Shown here piece after piece: positions 8,583-17,538 of a stretch of DNA of 36,889 nt. The position numbers and the translations under genes are program-made. The stretch lies in contig CAITSH010000180.1 of NCBI GenBank assembly GCA_903895005.1, forward strand, positions 1 to 36,889, given 5' to 3'. The stretch is from an uncultured Pseudomonadota bacterium. GTDB taxonomy: Bacteria > Pseudomonadota > Gammaproteobacteria > Burkholderiales > SG8-39. The stretch's first letter is position 1. The number at the start of each line of letters is the position of its first letter. The notes below the pieces were generated by a model. That model was not told where the DNA came from, did not search any database, and was given only the letters and a program-made list of their open reading frames with translations.

Positions 8583-9731
8583 ATGAAGATCGCTATTGTC
8601 CGGCAACGCTACAACCCCTACGGTGGCGCAGAACGCTTTGTGTCGAGGGCCGTGACCGGCCTGGCTAAAGAGGGTGTGGAAGTGACCGTGTTTGCCCGAG
8701 ACTGGAGCGATGGAACGGTCGGGACGGGTGCAACGCAGCTGGTGCGATGTAATCCGTTCTATTTCGGTCGAACCTGGCGTGACTGGAGTTTTGCACGCAC
8801 AGTGTGTCAAGCGCTTGGGGAACGCGAATTCGACCTGGTGCAGTCCCATGAGCGCATTGCCTGCTGCGATGTGTATCGCGCGGGGGATGGCGTGCATGCG
8901 CAATGGCTTGAGAATCGCGCGCGAATACAGGGGGTCGTCGGGCGGATCGGCGGCGCCCTGAACCCCTACCATCACTTTCTTCTGGCCGCCGAGAGACGCT
9001 TGTTCGGGAGCGCGCGGCTGAGGGCGGTGATATGCAATTCAAAAATGGTTCGCGACGAAATTCGCCGTCACTTCGCAACGCCGGCAGAGAAATTGCACGT
9101 GGTCTACAACGGTGTCGACCTTGATCTGTTTAACCCGACGTTAAAGTATCAGCGTTCGTCGGTACGTTCGGAATTTGGCATTGCACCGGAGGCGATGGTC
9201 TATCTTTTCGTTGGGTCAGGCTTCGAGCGAAAAGGTCTCCCGCAATTGCTGCGCGCCCTGTCTGCCGTTCCTGCCGCACATCTCATTGTGGTTGGAGGCG
9301 ACAAACGGCAAGACGGCATGCGGCGGCTGAGCATGGAACTTGGTATTGCGCCCCGCGTACACTTTGCGGGTTCGCAGAAGGACGTCACGCGCTGGTACGG
9401 TGCTGCGGACTGTTTTGTATTGCCCACGCTGTACGACCCCTTCCCGAATGCGGCGCTGGAGGCGATGGCAAGCGGATTGCCCGTCATTACGACATCACAA
9501 TGCGGTGCGGCAGAGTTTGTGGAGGAGGGCGTCGGAGGGACGGTGTGTGAGGCCGGAGACGTCGTTGGACTTTCCCTTGGAATGCGCAAAATAAGCGAGG
9601 TCGCCGGCGCAGAGGTGATGGGGCGTGCCGCGCGCGCCGCCGTGTCCGGGCTTGGGACTGAATTGATGGCAACCCAGCTGGCCGCGTTGTACCGGTCATT
9701 GGTGCCGAATGGCGAAATGAAAGCTACCTAG
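8583..9731 (+). CDS. GT4 glycosyltransferase, WaaG-like
   Basis: A 382-residue GT-B glycosyltransferase of family 4, probably adding a hexose to the LPS core. The N-terminal acceptor domain starts MKIAIVRQRYNPYGGAERFV, the GGAE loop typical of the family. The donor domain has FVGSGFERKGLPQLL, HFAGSQKDVTRWYGAADCFV and DPFPNAALEAMASGLPVI, a D-x7-E form of the GT4 EX7E motif. The phrase VGSGFERKG and the overall length resemble WaaG (LPS glucosyltransferase I), but donor and linkage cannot be read from sequence. The ATG at 8583 is preferred to an in-frame TTG at 8559. It lies 75 bases after the heptosyltransferase gene and 4 bases before the next gene. Confidence 0.85.
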   Translation: MKIAIVRQRYNPYGGAERFVSRAVTGLAKEGVEVTVFARDWSDGTVGTGATQLVRCNPFYFGRTWRDWSFARTVCQALGEREFDLVQSHERIACCDVYRAGDGVHAQWLENRARIQGVVGRIGGALNPYHHFLLAAERRLFGSARLRAVICNSKMVRDEIRRHFATPAEKLHVVYNGVDLDLFNPTLKYQRSSVRSEFGIAPEAMVYLFVGSGFERKGLPQLLRALSAVPAAHLIVVGGDKRQDGMRRLSMELGIAPRVHFAGSQKDVTRWYGAADCFVLPTLYDPFPNAALEAMASGLPVITTSQCGAAEFVEEGVGGTVCEAGDVVGLSLGMRKISEVAGAEVMGRAARAAVSGLGTELMATQLAALYRSLVPNGEMKAT

Positions 9732-9735
9732 CCCG

Positions 9736-10968
9736 ATGCGTATTGGAATGTTGGCGGCAGGCGTATGGCGTTCTGTGCATCTGGACGTTGCCAAGGCAAT
9801 GCAGCGCGCTGGAAATGAAGTGCATGTGTTCACCGAAGATCAGCGTTTGCCGACCGCAGTCCGGTTGACCCGGGTCGAGGAAGCTGGCGTCAGCATATGG
9901 GGTATTCACAACGAGAAGCGAAATCCATGGGTATGGCTTCCGGACAAGCTCTTAAAGCCCGTTCTCGGGGGGCGACGCTTTTTTACGAGCCTTATCGCGA
10001 TCGCGAACTTCATTTCTAGCACGCGCTGTGACATCTACATGGTGGAGGGCGATGGTCTAGGCAAGTTTCTCGCATTGCTGGCCCCACTTATTCGGGTACG
10101 GTGGGTGTTGTGTGTGCATGATCATGAAAACTTGGGAGTGACCTTGGGCTACCCGGGAGAGCCAAAGGGTTGGCTCAAAGCCAAGGTGAAAAAATGGGTA
10201 TTTTCCAAGGCGCACGGGCTACGTGCCAATTCACGCGTTACGCGTGACGTCATGATCGAAGCGGGCATTCCATCCGAGCGCATTACGGTGATTCCCTTGC
10301 ATTGCGTCGACAGGATGCTGCTAACGGAAGATATTGCTTTGTTTCGCGCAAAGGCTCGAAACCTTGTGATTGAGCGGCATCGGCTACCGGAGTCCTGCCA
10401 GATCGCATTGATCATGTGCAGGTTGACGCCGTTCAAGGGGATTGAACTTGCGATTCAGGGTTTTGCGAGGGCAGCGCACGCGTCAGTGTCTTCCGTCTTG
10501 ATGATTTGCGGAGGTGATCGACAAGTCGAAGGTTTGGGCAGCTATCGCCAGCACCTTGAACGACTTGCCCTTGAATTGAACATTGCCGAACGTGTCATCT
10601 TCACCGGTAATGTCGAGTCGCAGGATGTCAAACAGTATTACGCGGCCGCAGATCTTCATTTGGTCCCTTCCTGGATCGAAACCTTTAATTACTCTGCAGT
10701 CGAGGCGGCGCTCGTCGGCACGCGCACGCTTATGACCGACAAAATCGGCTCGGGGGCGTGGCTTTCGGAAACCGGCGCTGCGGTTGTGTCGATTGGCCGC
10801 AATGTTGATGCCTTTGGGGATGCCGCCGCCCAGTTGCTTGCGACACGACCCGCTATAGCTGAAATGAAAGCGATTGCCGAACGTACGGAGCGGGTTCTTA
10901 ACGTGGATGAGTCGGCCGCCGGCGTTCTTCGGTGGCTCAAAAGTAACGTGCTCGCGGAGGTGGTTTAA
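9736..10968 (+). CDS. GT4 glycosyltransferase
   Basis: A 410-residue family 4 glycosyltransferase. It starts MRIGMLAAGVWRSVHLDVA, has a nucleotide-binding-like segment with LIMCRLTPFKGIELAIQGFA, and carries a good EX7E motif in ETFNYSAVEAALVG near residue 315. The remote position VFTGNVESQDVKQYYAAADLHLVPS is also typical. The acceptor and sugar are unknown. It begins 4 bases after the WaaG-like gene. The 96 bases after it contain a possible promoter for msbA, so the first transcriptional block may end here. Confidence 0.85.
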   Translation: MRIGMLAAGVWRSVHLDVAKAMQRAGNEVHVFTEDQRLPTAVRLTRVEEAGVSIWGIHNEKRNPWVWLPDKLLKPVLGGRRFFTSLIAIANFISSTRCDIYMVEGDGLGKFLALLAPLIRVRWVLCVHDHENLGVTLGYPGEPKGWLKAKVKKWVFSKAHGLRANSRVTRDVMIEAGIPSERITVIPLHCVDRMLLTEDIALFRAKARNLVIERHRLPESCQIALIMCRLTPFKGIELAIQGFARAAHASVSSVLMICGGDRQVEGLGSYRQHLERLALELNIAERVIFTGNVESQDVKQYYAAADLHLVPSWIETFNYSAVEAALVGTRTLMTDKIGSGAWLSETGAAVVSIGRNVDAFGDAAAQLLATRPAIAEMKAIAERTERVLNVDESAAGVLRWLKSNVLAEVV

Positions 10969-11024
10969 CAAAGTCATATAACGGAGGCATGGTTTGGGGT
11001 GAGTTTTAGCGGGAGCAACCGGCT

Positions 11025-11038
11025 CGCATTGCAATAAG
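11025..11038 (+). promoter_or_regulatory. imperfect copy of the 14-bp palindrome next to the msbA promoter
   Basis: CGCATTGCAATAAG matches the perfect palindrome at 35316-35329 in 12 of 14 positions, including an uninterrupted 11-mer, ATTGCAATAAG. It lies just before the candidate -10 box of msbA, where a repressor would block RNA polymerase. Shared use as an operator is inference. Confidence 0.4.
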
Positions 11039-11044
11039 AGCGGT

Positions 11045-11050
11045 TATAAT
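11045..11050 (+). promoter_or_regulatory. consensus -10 box before msbA
   Basis: A perfect TATAAT lies 14 bases before the msbA GTG start. There is no recognisable -35 at 16-18 base spacing. If used, the leader would be under 10 bases, which fits the absence of a Shine-Dalgarno before the GTG. Confidence 0.35.
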
Positions 11051-11064
11051 TCAACCTTTTACGA

Positions 11065-12843
11065 GTGCCACTTTCCTTGGCTTCGTCCCCTACCGGTTCG
11101 CGTGAGTTATATTTTCGGCTGCTCCAGTACGTTCGCCCGTACTGGAAGGTGTTCGCGATTGCGATCCTCAGCATGATTTTGACGGCTGCGACGGAACCTT
11201 TGTTTCCGGCCTTGATGAAGCCGCTGCTTGACGGCAGCTTCGTCAACAAAAGCACCTCCAACCCCTATCTGATCCCCGCAGCGCTTATCGGGATATTTCT
11301 TGTACGTGGAATGCTCTCTTACCTGGGCTCTTACACCCTCGCCTGGGTCTCCAATCTCGTTGTGTTGGACCTGCGTAATGCCATGTTTCGCCGGTTGCTG
11401 CGCTTGCCGGTGCGGTATTACGACAACCAATCGTCCGGAAGCCTGATCTCCAAAATAGCATTTGACGTTGGTGGTGTGACAAGTGCGGCGACGACGGTCC
11501 TGACGGTATTGGTTCGCGATTCCATCACCGTGGTCGGCTTGCTCGGCTGGCTGTTCTGGCTCAACTGGAAGCTGACCCTGATCACGTTTTTGATTGCGCC
11601 AGGCATCGCAATTGCCATCAAGGTCTTTTCAAAGCGTCTGCGAAGCATGAGCGTGGGTTCGATGAAAGCGATGGGAGATATCACACACTCGCTTGAGGAA
11701 TCAATCGGCGGTCATCGAGTGGTAAAAATTTTTGGCGGGCAAATATCGGAGGCGGATCGATTCAACCGCGCCAACCAGGCCTTGCGTGGATTTAACATGC
11801 GCCAGACTATTGCGGCGTCGGCAACGGTACCGATTACCCAATTGTTCGCGGCGCTCGCGCTCGCCATTATCATCACCCTTGCGATTCAGGACTCCGCGAG
11901 TGGGGAATTCACAGTCGGCAGTTTCGTGTCGTTTATTACCGCGATGCTCATGTTGCTTACCCCCCTGAAGCATCTGGCCGATATCAATGCGCCGCTCCAA
12001 CGCGGTCTGGCATCTGCCGAGAGCGTGTTTGAACTGATCGATGAGCAAGAAGAACTCGACGAGGGCACGCAGACCATTGCGCGTGCGCGCGGGGATCTTC
12101 GTTTTGAGAACGTCGGAATGGTTTATTCCGGATCGTTGCGTGCAGCGCTCGAAGGAGTGTCCCTCGACATTGCTCCCGGAGAGACAGTCGCTCTGGTGGG
12201 GACTTCTGGCGGGGGAAAAACGTCGCTGGTCAACCTGGTGCCGCGCTTCTACCAACCCACCTCGGGACGTATTCTGCTGGATGGACATGATCTGCAAGCG
12301 CTGAAGCTTGACAGCCTGAGGGATAACATTGCACTGGTTAGTCAGGATGTGGTGCTATTTAACGATACGGTGGCAGGCAATATCGCCTACGGGTCCAGGC
12401 GTGATGCGTCACGCGCGGCCATCGAAGAGGCTGCTCGTGCCGCGCATGCCTTGGATTTCATTCGTGAAATGCCGCAAGGATTTGAAACGCTAATCGGCGA
12501 GAATGGTGTCCGGTTATCGGGTGGACAAAGGCAGCGAATTGCCATTGCGCGTGCGCTGCTCAAGGATTCGCCCGTCCTAATCCTGGATGAGGCCACTTCG
12601 GCGCTCGATAGTGAATCAGAGCGACATGTTCAAGCGGCACTGACGACCCTGATGCAGGGCAGGACCACCATTGTCATCGCCCATCGGTTGTCGACGATTG
12701 AGCACGCAAATCGTATTGTGGTCATGTCGCGCGGGCGAATCGCCGAAATTGGCAGCCATGCTGAGTTACTGGCGCGTGACGGACTTTATGCAAGGCTGTA
12801 CCGGATCCAATTCGCTGAGTTGCCGGAGGAGTCGCAATCTTGA
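11065..12843 (+). CDS. msbA: lipid A export ATP-binding/permease protein MsbA
   Basis: ABC half-transporter that flips lipid A-core across the inner membrane as a homodimer. The 592 residues match the family (about 580). An N-terminal type-IV exporter membrane domain with six predicted helices covers about residues 25-320. In the ATPase domain the Walker A is GTSGGGKT at 379-386 (Lys385), the signature LSGGQ at 484-488, Walker B LILDE with Asp508 and catalytic Glu509, and the switch His540. The Walker A reads GGGKT rather than the more usual GSGKS but fits the consensus. The start is a GTG at 11065; there is no clear ribosome site. Placed inside the glycosyltransferase series, it fits LPS export rather than drug efflux. 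Confidence 0.93.
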   Translation: MPLSLASSPTGSRELYFRLLQYVRPYWKVFAIAILSMILTAATEPLFPALMKPLLDGSFVNKSTSNPYLIPAALIGIFLVRGMLSYLGSYTLAWVSNLVVLDLRNAMFRRLLRLPVRYYDNQSSGSLISKIAFDVGGVTSAATTVLTVLVRDSITVVGLLGWLFWLNWKLTLITFLIAPGIAIAIKVFSKRLRSMSVGSMKAMGDITHSLEESIGGHRVVKIFGGQISEADRFNRANQALRGFNMRQTIAASATVPITQLFAALALAIIITLAIQDSASGEFTVGSFVSFITAMLMLLTPLKHLADINAPLQRGLASAESVFELIDEQEELDEGTQTIARARGDLRFENVGMVYSGSLRAALEGVSLDIAPGETVALVGTSGGGKTSLVNLVPRFYQPTSGRILLDGHDLQALKLDSLRDNIALVSQDVVLFNDTVAGNIAYGSRRDASRAAIEEAARAAHALDFIREMPQGFETLIGENGVRLSGGQRQRIAIARALLKDSPVLILDEATSALDSESERHVQAALTTLMQGRTTIVIAHRLSTIEHANRIVVMSRGRIAEIGSHAELLARDGLYARLYRIQFAELPEESQS

Positions 12844-12907
12844 GCCTTCGCCTTCGTTGCGGTCTGAATGGAATACTCGGTGGCGTTCATTGTTCACGCG
12901 CTAACGT

Positions 12908-14026
12908 ATGAGAATAGTGCACACGGAGTCCTCATGCGGCTGGGGAGGGCAGGAATTACGCGTGTTGAACGAGGCTGTGGGAATGACCCGGCGCGGGCAT
13001 CACATTCGCCTGGCCGCACCGCGTCAATCACGTATTTACGAGGAGGCACTCAAGCGGGGATTGCCAACTTATGCCCTGCCGATGGAACGCAAATCCATCG
13101 CCGGCTATCGTGCCATGAGAGCCTTTCTCGGTGGCGAAGCTGTAGATATTGTTAATACGCATAGCTCCACTGATAGTTGGCTCGCCGCGCTCGCATGCAT
13201 CGGCCTAAGAAACGCGCCGCCCGTTGTGCGCACCCGCCATATTTCTGCACCTATTCCCTCCAATCTGGGAACACGCTGGCTTTACCGGAGTGCTGCCGCG
13301 CGGATAGTGACGACCGGGGAAGCGTTGCGGCTGCAGGTGATTCGGGAAACCGATGCGGAGCCGGATCGTGTGGTGTCCATCCCGACGGGCATCGACCTCG
13401 CACATTTTCGTCCGGGCGATCGGCTCGCATCGCGCGCGGTGCTTGGGCTTGAGGCGGACAATTTTCTTGTTGGTATTGTCGCGACCTTGCGAAGCTGGAA
13501 AGGACACCGTTACTTGCTCGACGCCCTTGCAACGATCGCAGATCCGCGTTTGAAGGTGGTGATTGTCGGAGCGGGGCCTGGCGAGAGCAACCTGCGGCGA
13601 CAGGCACAAGATCTGGGTATTGCTGATCGCGTTGTCATGGCAGGGCAACGTGACGACGTTGTACCTTGGCTACAAAGCTTTGATGCCTTCGTTTTGCCTT
13701 CTTATGCGAATGAGGGTGTCCCCCAGTCGATCATGCAAGCGATGGCCTGTGGCCTGCCGATCATAACGACGAATGTCGGTGCCATTGGCGAGATTGCACA
13801 CGATGGGGTTACGGCGATGATGGTTCGCCCACAGGAAGCAGAGGCACTTGCCTCGGCGATCCTCCGCTTGCGAAATGACGCGTCGCTGTGCGAGCGCCTT
13901 GGTCGGGCGGCGATCATTGAGGCTCAGGAGCGGTTTTCCGAGGACATCATGCTCGAGCGCATGGAGGCTGTCTTCCGAAGTGCGATGGCCTACGACCGGT
14001 CGGTGGCGGCTGTGCTCGAAAAATGA
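12908..14026 (+). CDS. GT4 glycosyltransferase with EX7Q variant
   Basis: A 372-residue GT-B protein. It starts MRIVHTESSCGWGGQELRVL, a family 4 N-terminus with the GGQE loop. Later it has GIVATLRSWKGHRYLLDAL and VVIVGAGPGESNLR, the donor-site segments. The usual EX7E pair is EGVPQSIMQAMACGLPII here, so the second glutamate is replaced by Gln; this occurs in some active members, but activity should not be assumed. The start follows msbA by 64 bases, and its stop overlaps the next ATG by 4 bases (ATGA at 14023). Sugar and acceptor are unknown. Confidence 0.85.
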   Translation: MRIVHTESSCGWGGQELRVLNEAVGMTRRGHHIRLAAPRQSRIYEEALKRGLPTYALPMERKSIAGYRAMRAFLGGEAVDIVNTHSSTDSWLAALACIGLRNAPPVVRTRHISAPIPSNLGTRWLYRSAAARIVTTGEALRLQVIRETDAEPDRVVSIPTGIDLAHFRPGDRLASRAVLGLEADNFLVGIVATLRSWKGHRYLLDALATIADPRLKVVIVGAGPGESNLRRQAQDLGIADRVVMAGQRDDVVPWLQSFDAFVLPSYANEGVPQSIMQAMACGLPIITTNVGAIGEIAHDGVTAMMVRPQEAEALASAILRLRNDASLCERLGRAAIIEAQERFSEDIMLERMEAVFRSAMAYDRSVAAVLEK

Positions 14027-15138
14027 CCCCACCGTTCGTAGATTCCCTGTTGCTCTCACATGTGCGTCGAAAGGCGCGCTTGAAGCCGGTACGGCCACTC
14101 GAACAATTGCGGCTCGGCGACGTACGACGGGTTCTTGTCGTGTTGACCACCGGGTTGGGTGACGCGATATTGTCCACACCTGTCTTGCCTGCGCTACGTG
14201 CAGCTTTGCCCCATGCCGATATTCGACTTTTCTGTCGCGCTGCTTGGGGACCGTTGTTTGTGGCAGACCAGGACCTGAGCGCGGTTATTCCCTACTGGGG
14301 GAAATATAGGCAATTTTTTTCAACGTTGCGCGCACTGCGCGACTTCAGTCCGGAACTGACCGTAGTTCTCCACGGCAATGATCCGGATATTCTTCCGCTT
14401 TGCTATCTTTCTGGTAGCCCATTTATCGTGCGGATTCCCACAACCGGCACACGCTATGGGTTTTTACTCTCGAACCGTGATCGTGCGGCTGATCGGACGA
14501 CGTTGCCGCTGCTCCATTACATCGAAAATCGCCTGCGCATTCTGGATACCCTGGGTGTCGCGACATTGGGCAACTCACCGCGCGTGTTTTTGGATAAGTC
14601 AGTCTCTCGAAAAAGCGAGGCAATGCTTCGTGGCGAAATCGGCGCTGGGCCATATTGGGTGATGCACGTATATGCGGCGGATGCCTACAAGGTGTGGCCG
14701 GTTGAAAAAGTGCGCCAGTTGCTGGAGCAGGCGCGGTTGAGCTGGCCGTCGCATAGCATTGTGTTGACGGGCGGGGCACTTGATCGTGATCGTCTCGCCA
14801 CGCTGGCCTCCGGGATCAGAGGCGTTCACAATTTCGCCGGCAGGCTTGATATTGCCGGAACGGCAGCGGTGCTCGGTGATGCCGCCTGTGTGGTGGCACC
14901 GGACACAGGGATAGGCCACTTGGCGAGCGCGCTGGATGTTCCGGTGATCTCGCTCTATGCGCCGACATTTGCTGCGCTGATAGGCCCGCGCGCGAGGAGT
15001 GCGTCCCCAATAATTTTGCAAAAGCCCAGGACATGTGAACCCTGCGTGGAAAAGCAATGCCCTTACACGCCGAAAAACTGCATGGATCAGATTGGCGTTG
15101 ACGAGGTTTTTTCAGCGCTCGGGCACACCTTGCACTAA
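14023..15138 (+). CDS. GT9 heptosyltransferase family protein
   Basis: A 371-residue GT9 protein, second of three in this cluster. The N-terminus has VLVVLTTGLGDAILSTPVLPALR, the GLGD-x4-TP signature of ADP-heptose:LPS transferases. The C-terminal half has VAPDTGIGHLASALDVPVISLYAP and ends with the cysteine-rich segment CEPCVEKQCPYTPKNCM, typical of the family. It is less close to WaaC/WaaF than the 7425 gene is, and the transferred sugar may not be heptose. It is translationally coupled on both sides: ATGA with the GT4 before, and TAATG with the GT4 after. Confidence 0.85.
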   Translation: MTPPFVDSLLLSHVRRKARLKPVRPLEQLRLGDVRRVLVVLTTGLGDAILSTPVLPALRAALPHADIRLFCRAAWGPLFVADQDLSAVIPYWGKYRQFFSTLRALRDFSPELTVVLHGNDPDILPLCYLSGSPFIVRIPTTGTRYGFLLSNRDRAADRTTLPLLHYIENRLRILDTLGVATLGNSPRVFLDKSVSRKSEAMLRGEIGAGPYWVMHVYAADAYKVWPVEKVRQLLEQARLSWPSHSIVLTGGALDRDRLATLASGIRGVHNFAGRLDIAGTAAVLGDAACVVAPDTGIGHLASALDVPVISLYAPTFAALIGPRARSASPIILQKPRTCEPCVEKQCPYTPKNCMDQIGVDEVFSALGHTLH

Positions 15139-16346
15139 TGCTTCGTCCCAAGATCACCGTCGCCCACCTCCTGCCCGATCACAATCCGTTTCCCCCGGTT
15201 TATCCGGCGGGGACCGAGTTGCGCGTCGAGCAGGTGGCGCGCCGGCAACGTCGCTATCGTCCGGTTGTTGTTTGCAGAGCCTTTCCCGGTCAGGCCGAAC
15301 GCGAGTCCTTTGATGCAATGGAGGTCCGGCGCGTGCGCATTGGGCGTCTCTATCGCAGATTGTTTCAGAAAATTATCCGGATCGATCCGCTCCCCTACGC
15401 GCAGCGGATGTGGCGTATAGCACGCGAGGAAGGTGCGGCGTTGGTGCATATCCACAATGAACCCAAGTTGTTGGCCGCCCTGCATGCGCGGATTCTTCGC
15501 TCGGCACTGCCTACCGTCGTGCATGTGGCCAACGAAAAGCCGCTTCCCCCGCAGGCGCTTGCGGCTGTGACGCAATGGGTTGCCTGCAGTCACTACATGG
15601 CGCAGTGGTTGGTCAATGCAAATGGCATCCCCGCGGAGCGCGTTGGGGTTATATATACGGGCGTGGACACGGCACGCTGTCGACCGTATTGGGAACTTGA
15701 CGCTGCGCAACGAAGGGCGATCCGGCAAAAGCACGGGGTGGAGGACCCGGAGGCGATCGTGTTGCTCTTCGCGGGACGATTGGTTAAGGAAAAAGGCGTT
15801 CAGGAATTACTCGATGCCTATGAGCGATTACGCGCGATTCATGGCGACCGCGTTCGTCTGCTGGTCGCCGGGAATGTACGCGACAGCGACGACCCGCGCA
15901 ACGAGAAGGCAGTGTACGGACGCGCCGTTGTCGCGCGTATGGCCGGTATGTCAGGTGTGCGTTGGGTGGGCAGCTTGCATCCGGCGCAGATGCATGAGTT
16001 CCTGCTCGCAGGCGATGTGTTCGTACTGCCATCCCTGTGGGACGACCCGTTTCCTACGGTGATGCTCGAAGCCGCTGCAGCCGGCCTGCCTATAGTGGCG
16101 GCCGCCCGAGGTGGCGTCACCGAATTCCTCGAAGGGTGTGCGGGATTCGAGTTTGTTGGCGATCCAGCCGATCCGGCAGAACTTTGCAAAGTCATCGATG
16201 CCTACGTGACAAATGCCCCGCGTCGCGATGAGGCGGGACGCTGGCTACAGGCCAAAATAGAGCGCGATTTTGATTGGTCGCGAGTGTGCGAGGAATTCGA
16301 GAATCTGTATGACCGGTTGCTAGACCGGCAGCCTAGGGCGGCATGA
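15138..16346 (+). CDS. GT4 glycosyltransferase
   Basis: A 402-residue GT-B glycosyltransferase. The N-terminus reads HLLPDHNPFPPVYPAGTELR, lacking the compact GGAE loop. Donor-domain landmarks are GVIYTGVDTARCRP, LLFAGRLVKEKGVQELLDAY and DPFPTVMLEAAAAGLPIVAA (D-x7-E). This resembles enzymes of LPS core assembly in other proteobacteria, but no specific linkage can be named. The ATG at 15138 shares its first base with the previous stop (TAATG), and its own stop overlaps the next start (ATGATG at 16343). It is therefore deep inside a coupled operon. Confidence 0.85.
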   Translation: MLRPKITVAHLLPDHNPFPPVYPAGTELRVEQVARRQRRYRPVVVCRAFPGQAERESFDAMEVRRVRIGRLYRRLFQKIIRIDPLPYAQRMWRIAREEGAALVHIHNEPKLLAALHARILRSALPTVVHVANEKPLPPQALAAVTQWVACSHYMAQWLVNANGIPAERVGVIYTGVDTARCRPYWELDAAQRRAIRQKHGVEDPEAIVLLFAGRLVKEKGVQELLDAYERLRAIHGDRVRLLVAGNVRDSDDPRNEKAVYGRAVVARMAGMSGVRWVGSLHPAQMHEFLLAGDVFVLPSLWDDPFPTVMLEAAAAGLPIVAAARGGVTEFLEGCAGFEFVGDPADPAELCKVIDAYVTNAPRRDEAGRWLQAKIERDFDWSRVCEEFENLYDRLLDRQPRAA

Positions 16347-17527
16347 TGAGGCGCCTTCCGGAGGCGGGCTTGCTGCCCTTTATGCTGTTGCTCTTTATCC
16401 TGCCGTTCTCCGGAACAGTGGCGCTGCGCCTGCTTTGTCTCGCGGCCGCTTTTGCTTACACCATGTACGCGTGGAAGCGTCTATCGGTTCCGCGCATTCC
16501 CTTCATTCCGGTGCTCATCTTTTGGGCCGCGGTCGCGCTTTTCTCGGTTTTTTATGCCATCGATCCGGACTACAGCCTGTCGGAGATCAAAAACGAGGTG
16601 ATTTACACGATGATGGCGTTTGTCGCATTTTTTGCGATCACCAGCGATTATTGGCGATTGAAATGGCTATTTATTGCCTTGATTTCCGGCGCATTCGTAA
16701 TGTGCATCAGCGCGTTGGGGATACGCGTCTACCTTGGGGAATGGACCGAATCGAGCGCGTACTTTTTTGGAGGGTCAGGTGCATTTCCCGGATATCTTTT
16801 TTTAGTGGCTCCGCTGGTCTGTCTTTTTGGCTTTTTGTCCGATGATCGGAGGCTTCGAAAGCTGTCGCTTGTATTGCTGGGACTTTTGTTCCTAACGGGT
16901 TACTTCTGCTTGCAGCGCATTATCTGGCCTGTTTTGTTTGTGCAACTTGCTTTCGGCTTGATTCTTTACGGCAAGCAATTGGGGTTAAGTCCAAAGCGTA
17001 TTGTCGGAATGCTCCTGATCGTGGCGATGGCGGCGTACCTTACGCTCCTGCTTACGCAGGCGACACGCTTCAAGCATATGACTACCCCAAAATCGGAGAT
17101 GAGCAAGGACGATCGACTGTTTTTTTGGCCCAAAGTGACGGCACGCATTTTGGAGACGCCCTTAACGGGTGCCGGGTTTGGGCGCCGGGTGATGAGCAAG
17201 GCATATCCTGATCTTGTCCCGGCGGACAACCCCATGCTCTGGCATGCGCACAATGTTGTACTTGACTATGGACTCTCCATGGGCGTGCCGGGAATGATGG
17301 CCATACTGCTTTTGTTCGGTGCGCTATTGCGGGAGTACGTGCGGTTTTGGCGTTCAGGTGATCGCCGACTGATGATGATCGGGGCCTGCGGCATCGTTCT
17401 TCTTCTGGGTGTATTTCTGCGTCATATGGTCAACGACATTTTTGTGCGTGATCATGCGCTGCTCTTCTGGGCGATTAACGGCATGTTGCTGGGCATTGGT
17501 TGCAGGCAGCGCCTGCAACTTGGGTAG
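16343..17527 (+). CDS. O-antigen ligase/polymerase family membrane protein (Wzy_C/WaaL-like)
   Basis: A 394-residue polytopic inner-membrane protein with roughly ten to twelve hydrophobic segments. Near the C-terminus a periplasmic loop has GAGFGRRVMSKAYPD and then WHAHNVVLDYGLSMGVPG. The H-x-H-N-x3-L pattern is the hallmark of O-antigen ligases, in which the histidine takes part in transfer from the undecaprenyl-PP carrier. The likely role is ligation of a polymer or oligosaccharide onto lipid A-core; a Wzy polymerase function cannot be excluded, since both share the fold. It overlaps the preceding GT4 by 4 bases. No other WaaL-like gene is seen in the window. Confidence 0.85.
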   Translation: MMRRLPEAGLLPFMLLLFILPFSGTVALRLLCLAAAFAYTMYAWKRLSVPRIPFIPVLIFWAAVALFSVFYAIDPDYSLSEIKNEVIYTMMAFVAFFAITSDYWRLKWLFIALISGAFVMCISALGIRVYLGEWTESSAYFFGGSGAFPGYLFLVAPLVCLFGFLSDDRRLRKLSLVLLGLLFLTGYFCLQRIIWPVLFVQLAFGLILYGKQLGLSPKRIVGMLLIVAMAAYLTLLLTQATRFKHMTTPKSEMSKDDRLFFWPKVTARILETPLTGAGFGRRVMSKAYPDLVPADNPMLWHAHNVVLDYGLSMGVPGMMAILLLFGALLREYVRFWRSGDRRLMMIGACGIVLLLGVFLRHMVNDIFVRDHALLFWAINGMLLGIGCRQRLQLG

Positions 17528-17538
17528 CCTGAAATAAA

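Noticed and set aside
10981..11010. Mini-ORF after GGAGG before msbA
   Set aside because: The GGAGG lies only one base from the ATG, too close for initiation, and the frame has six codons.
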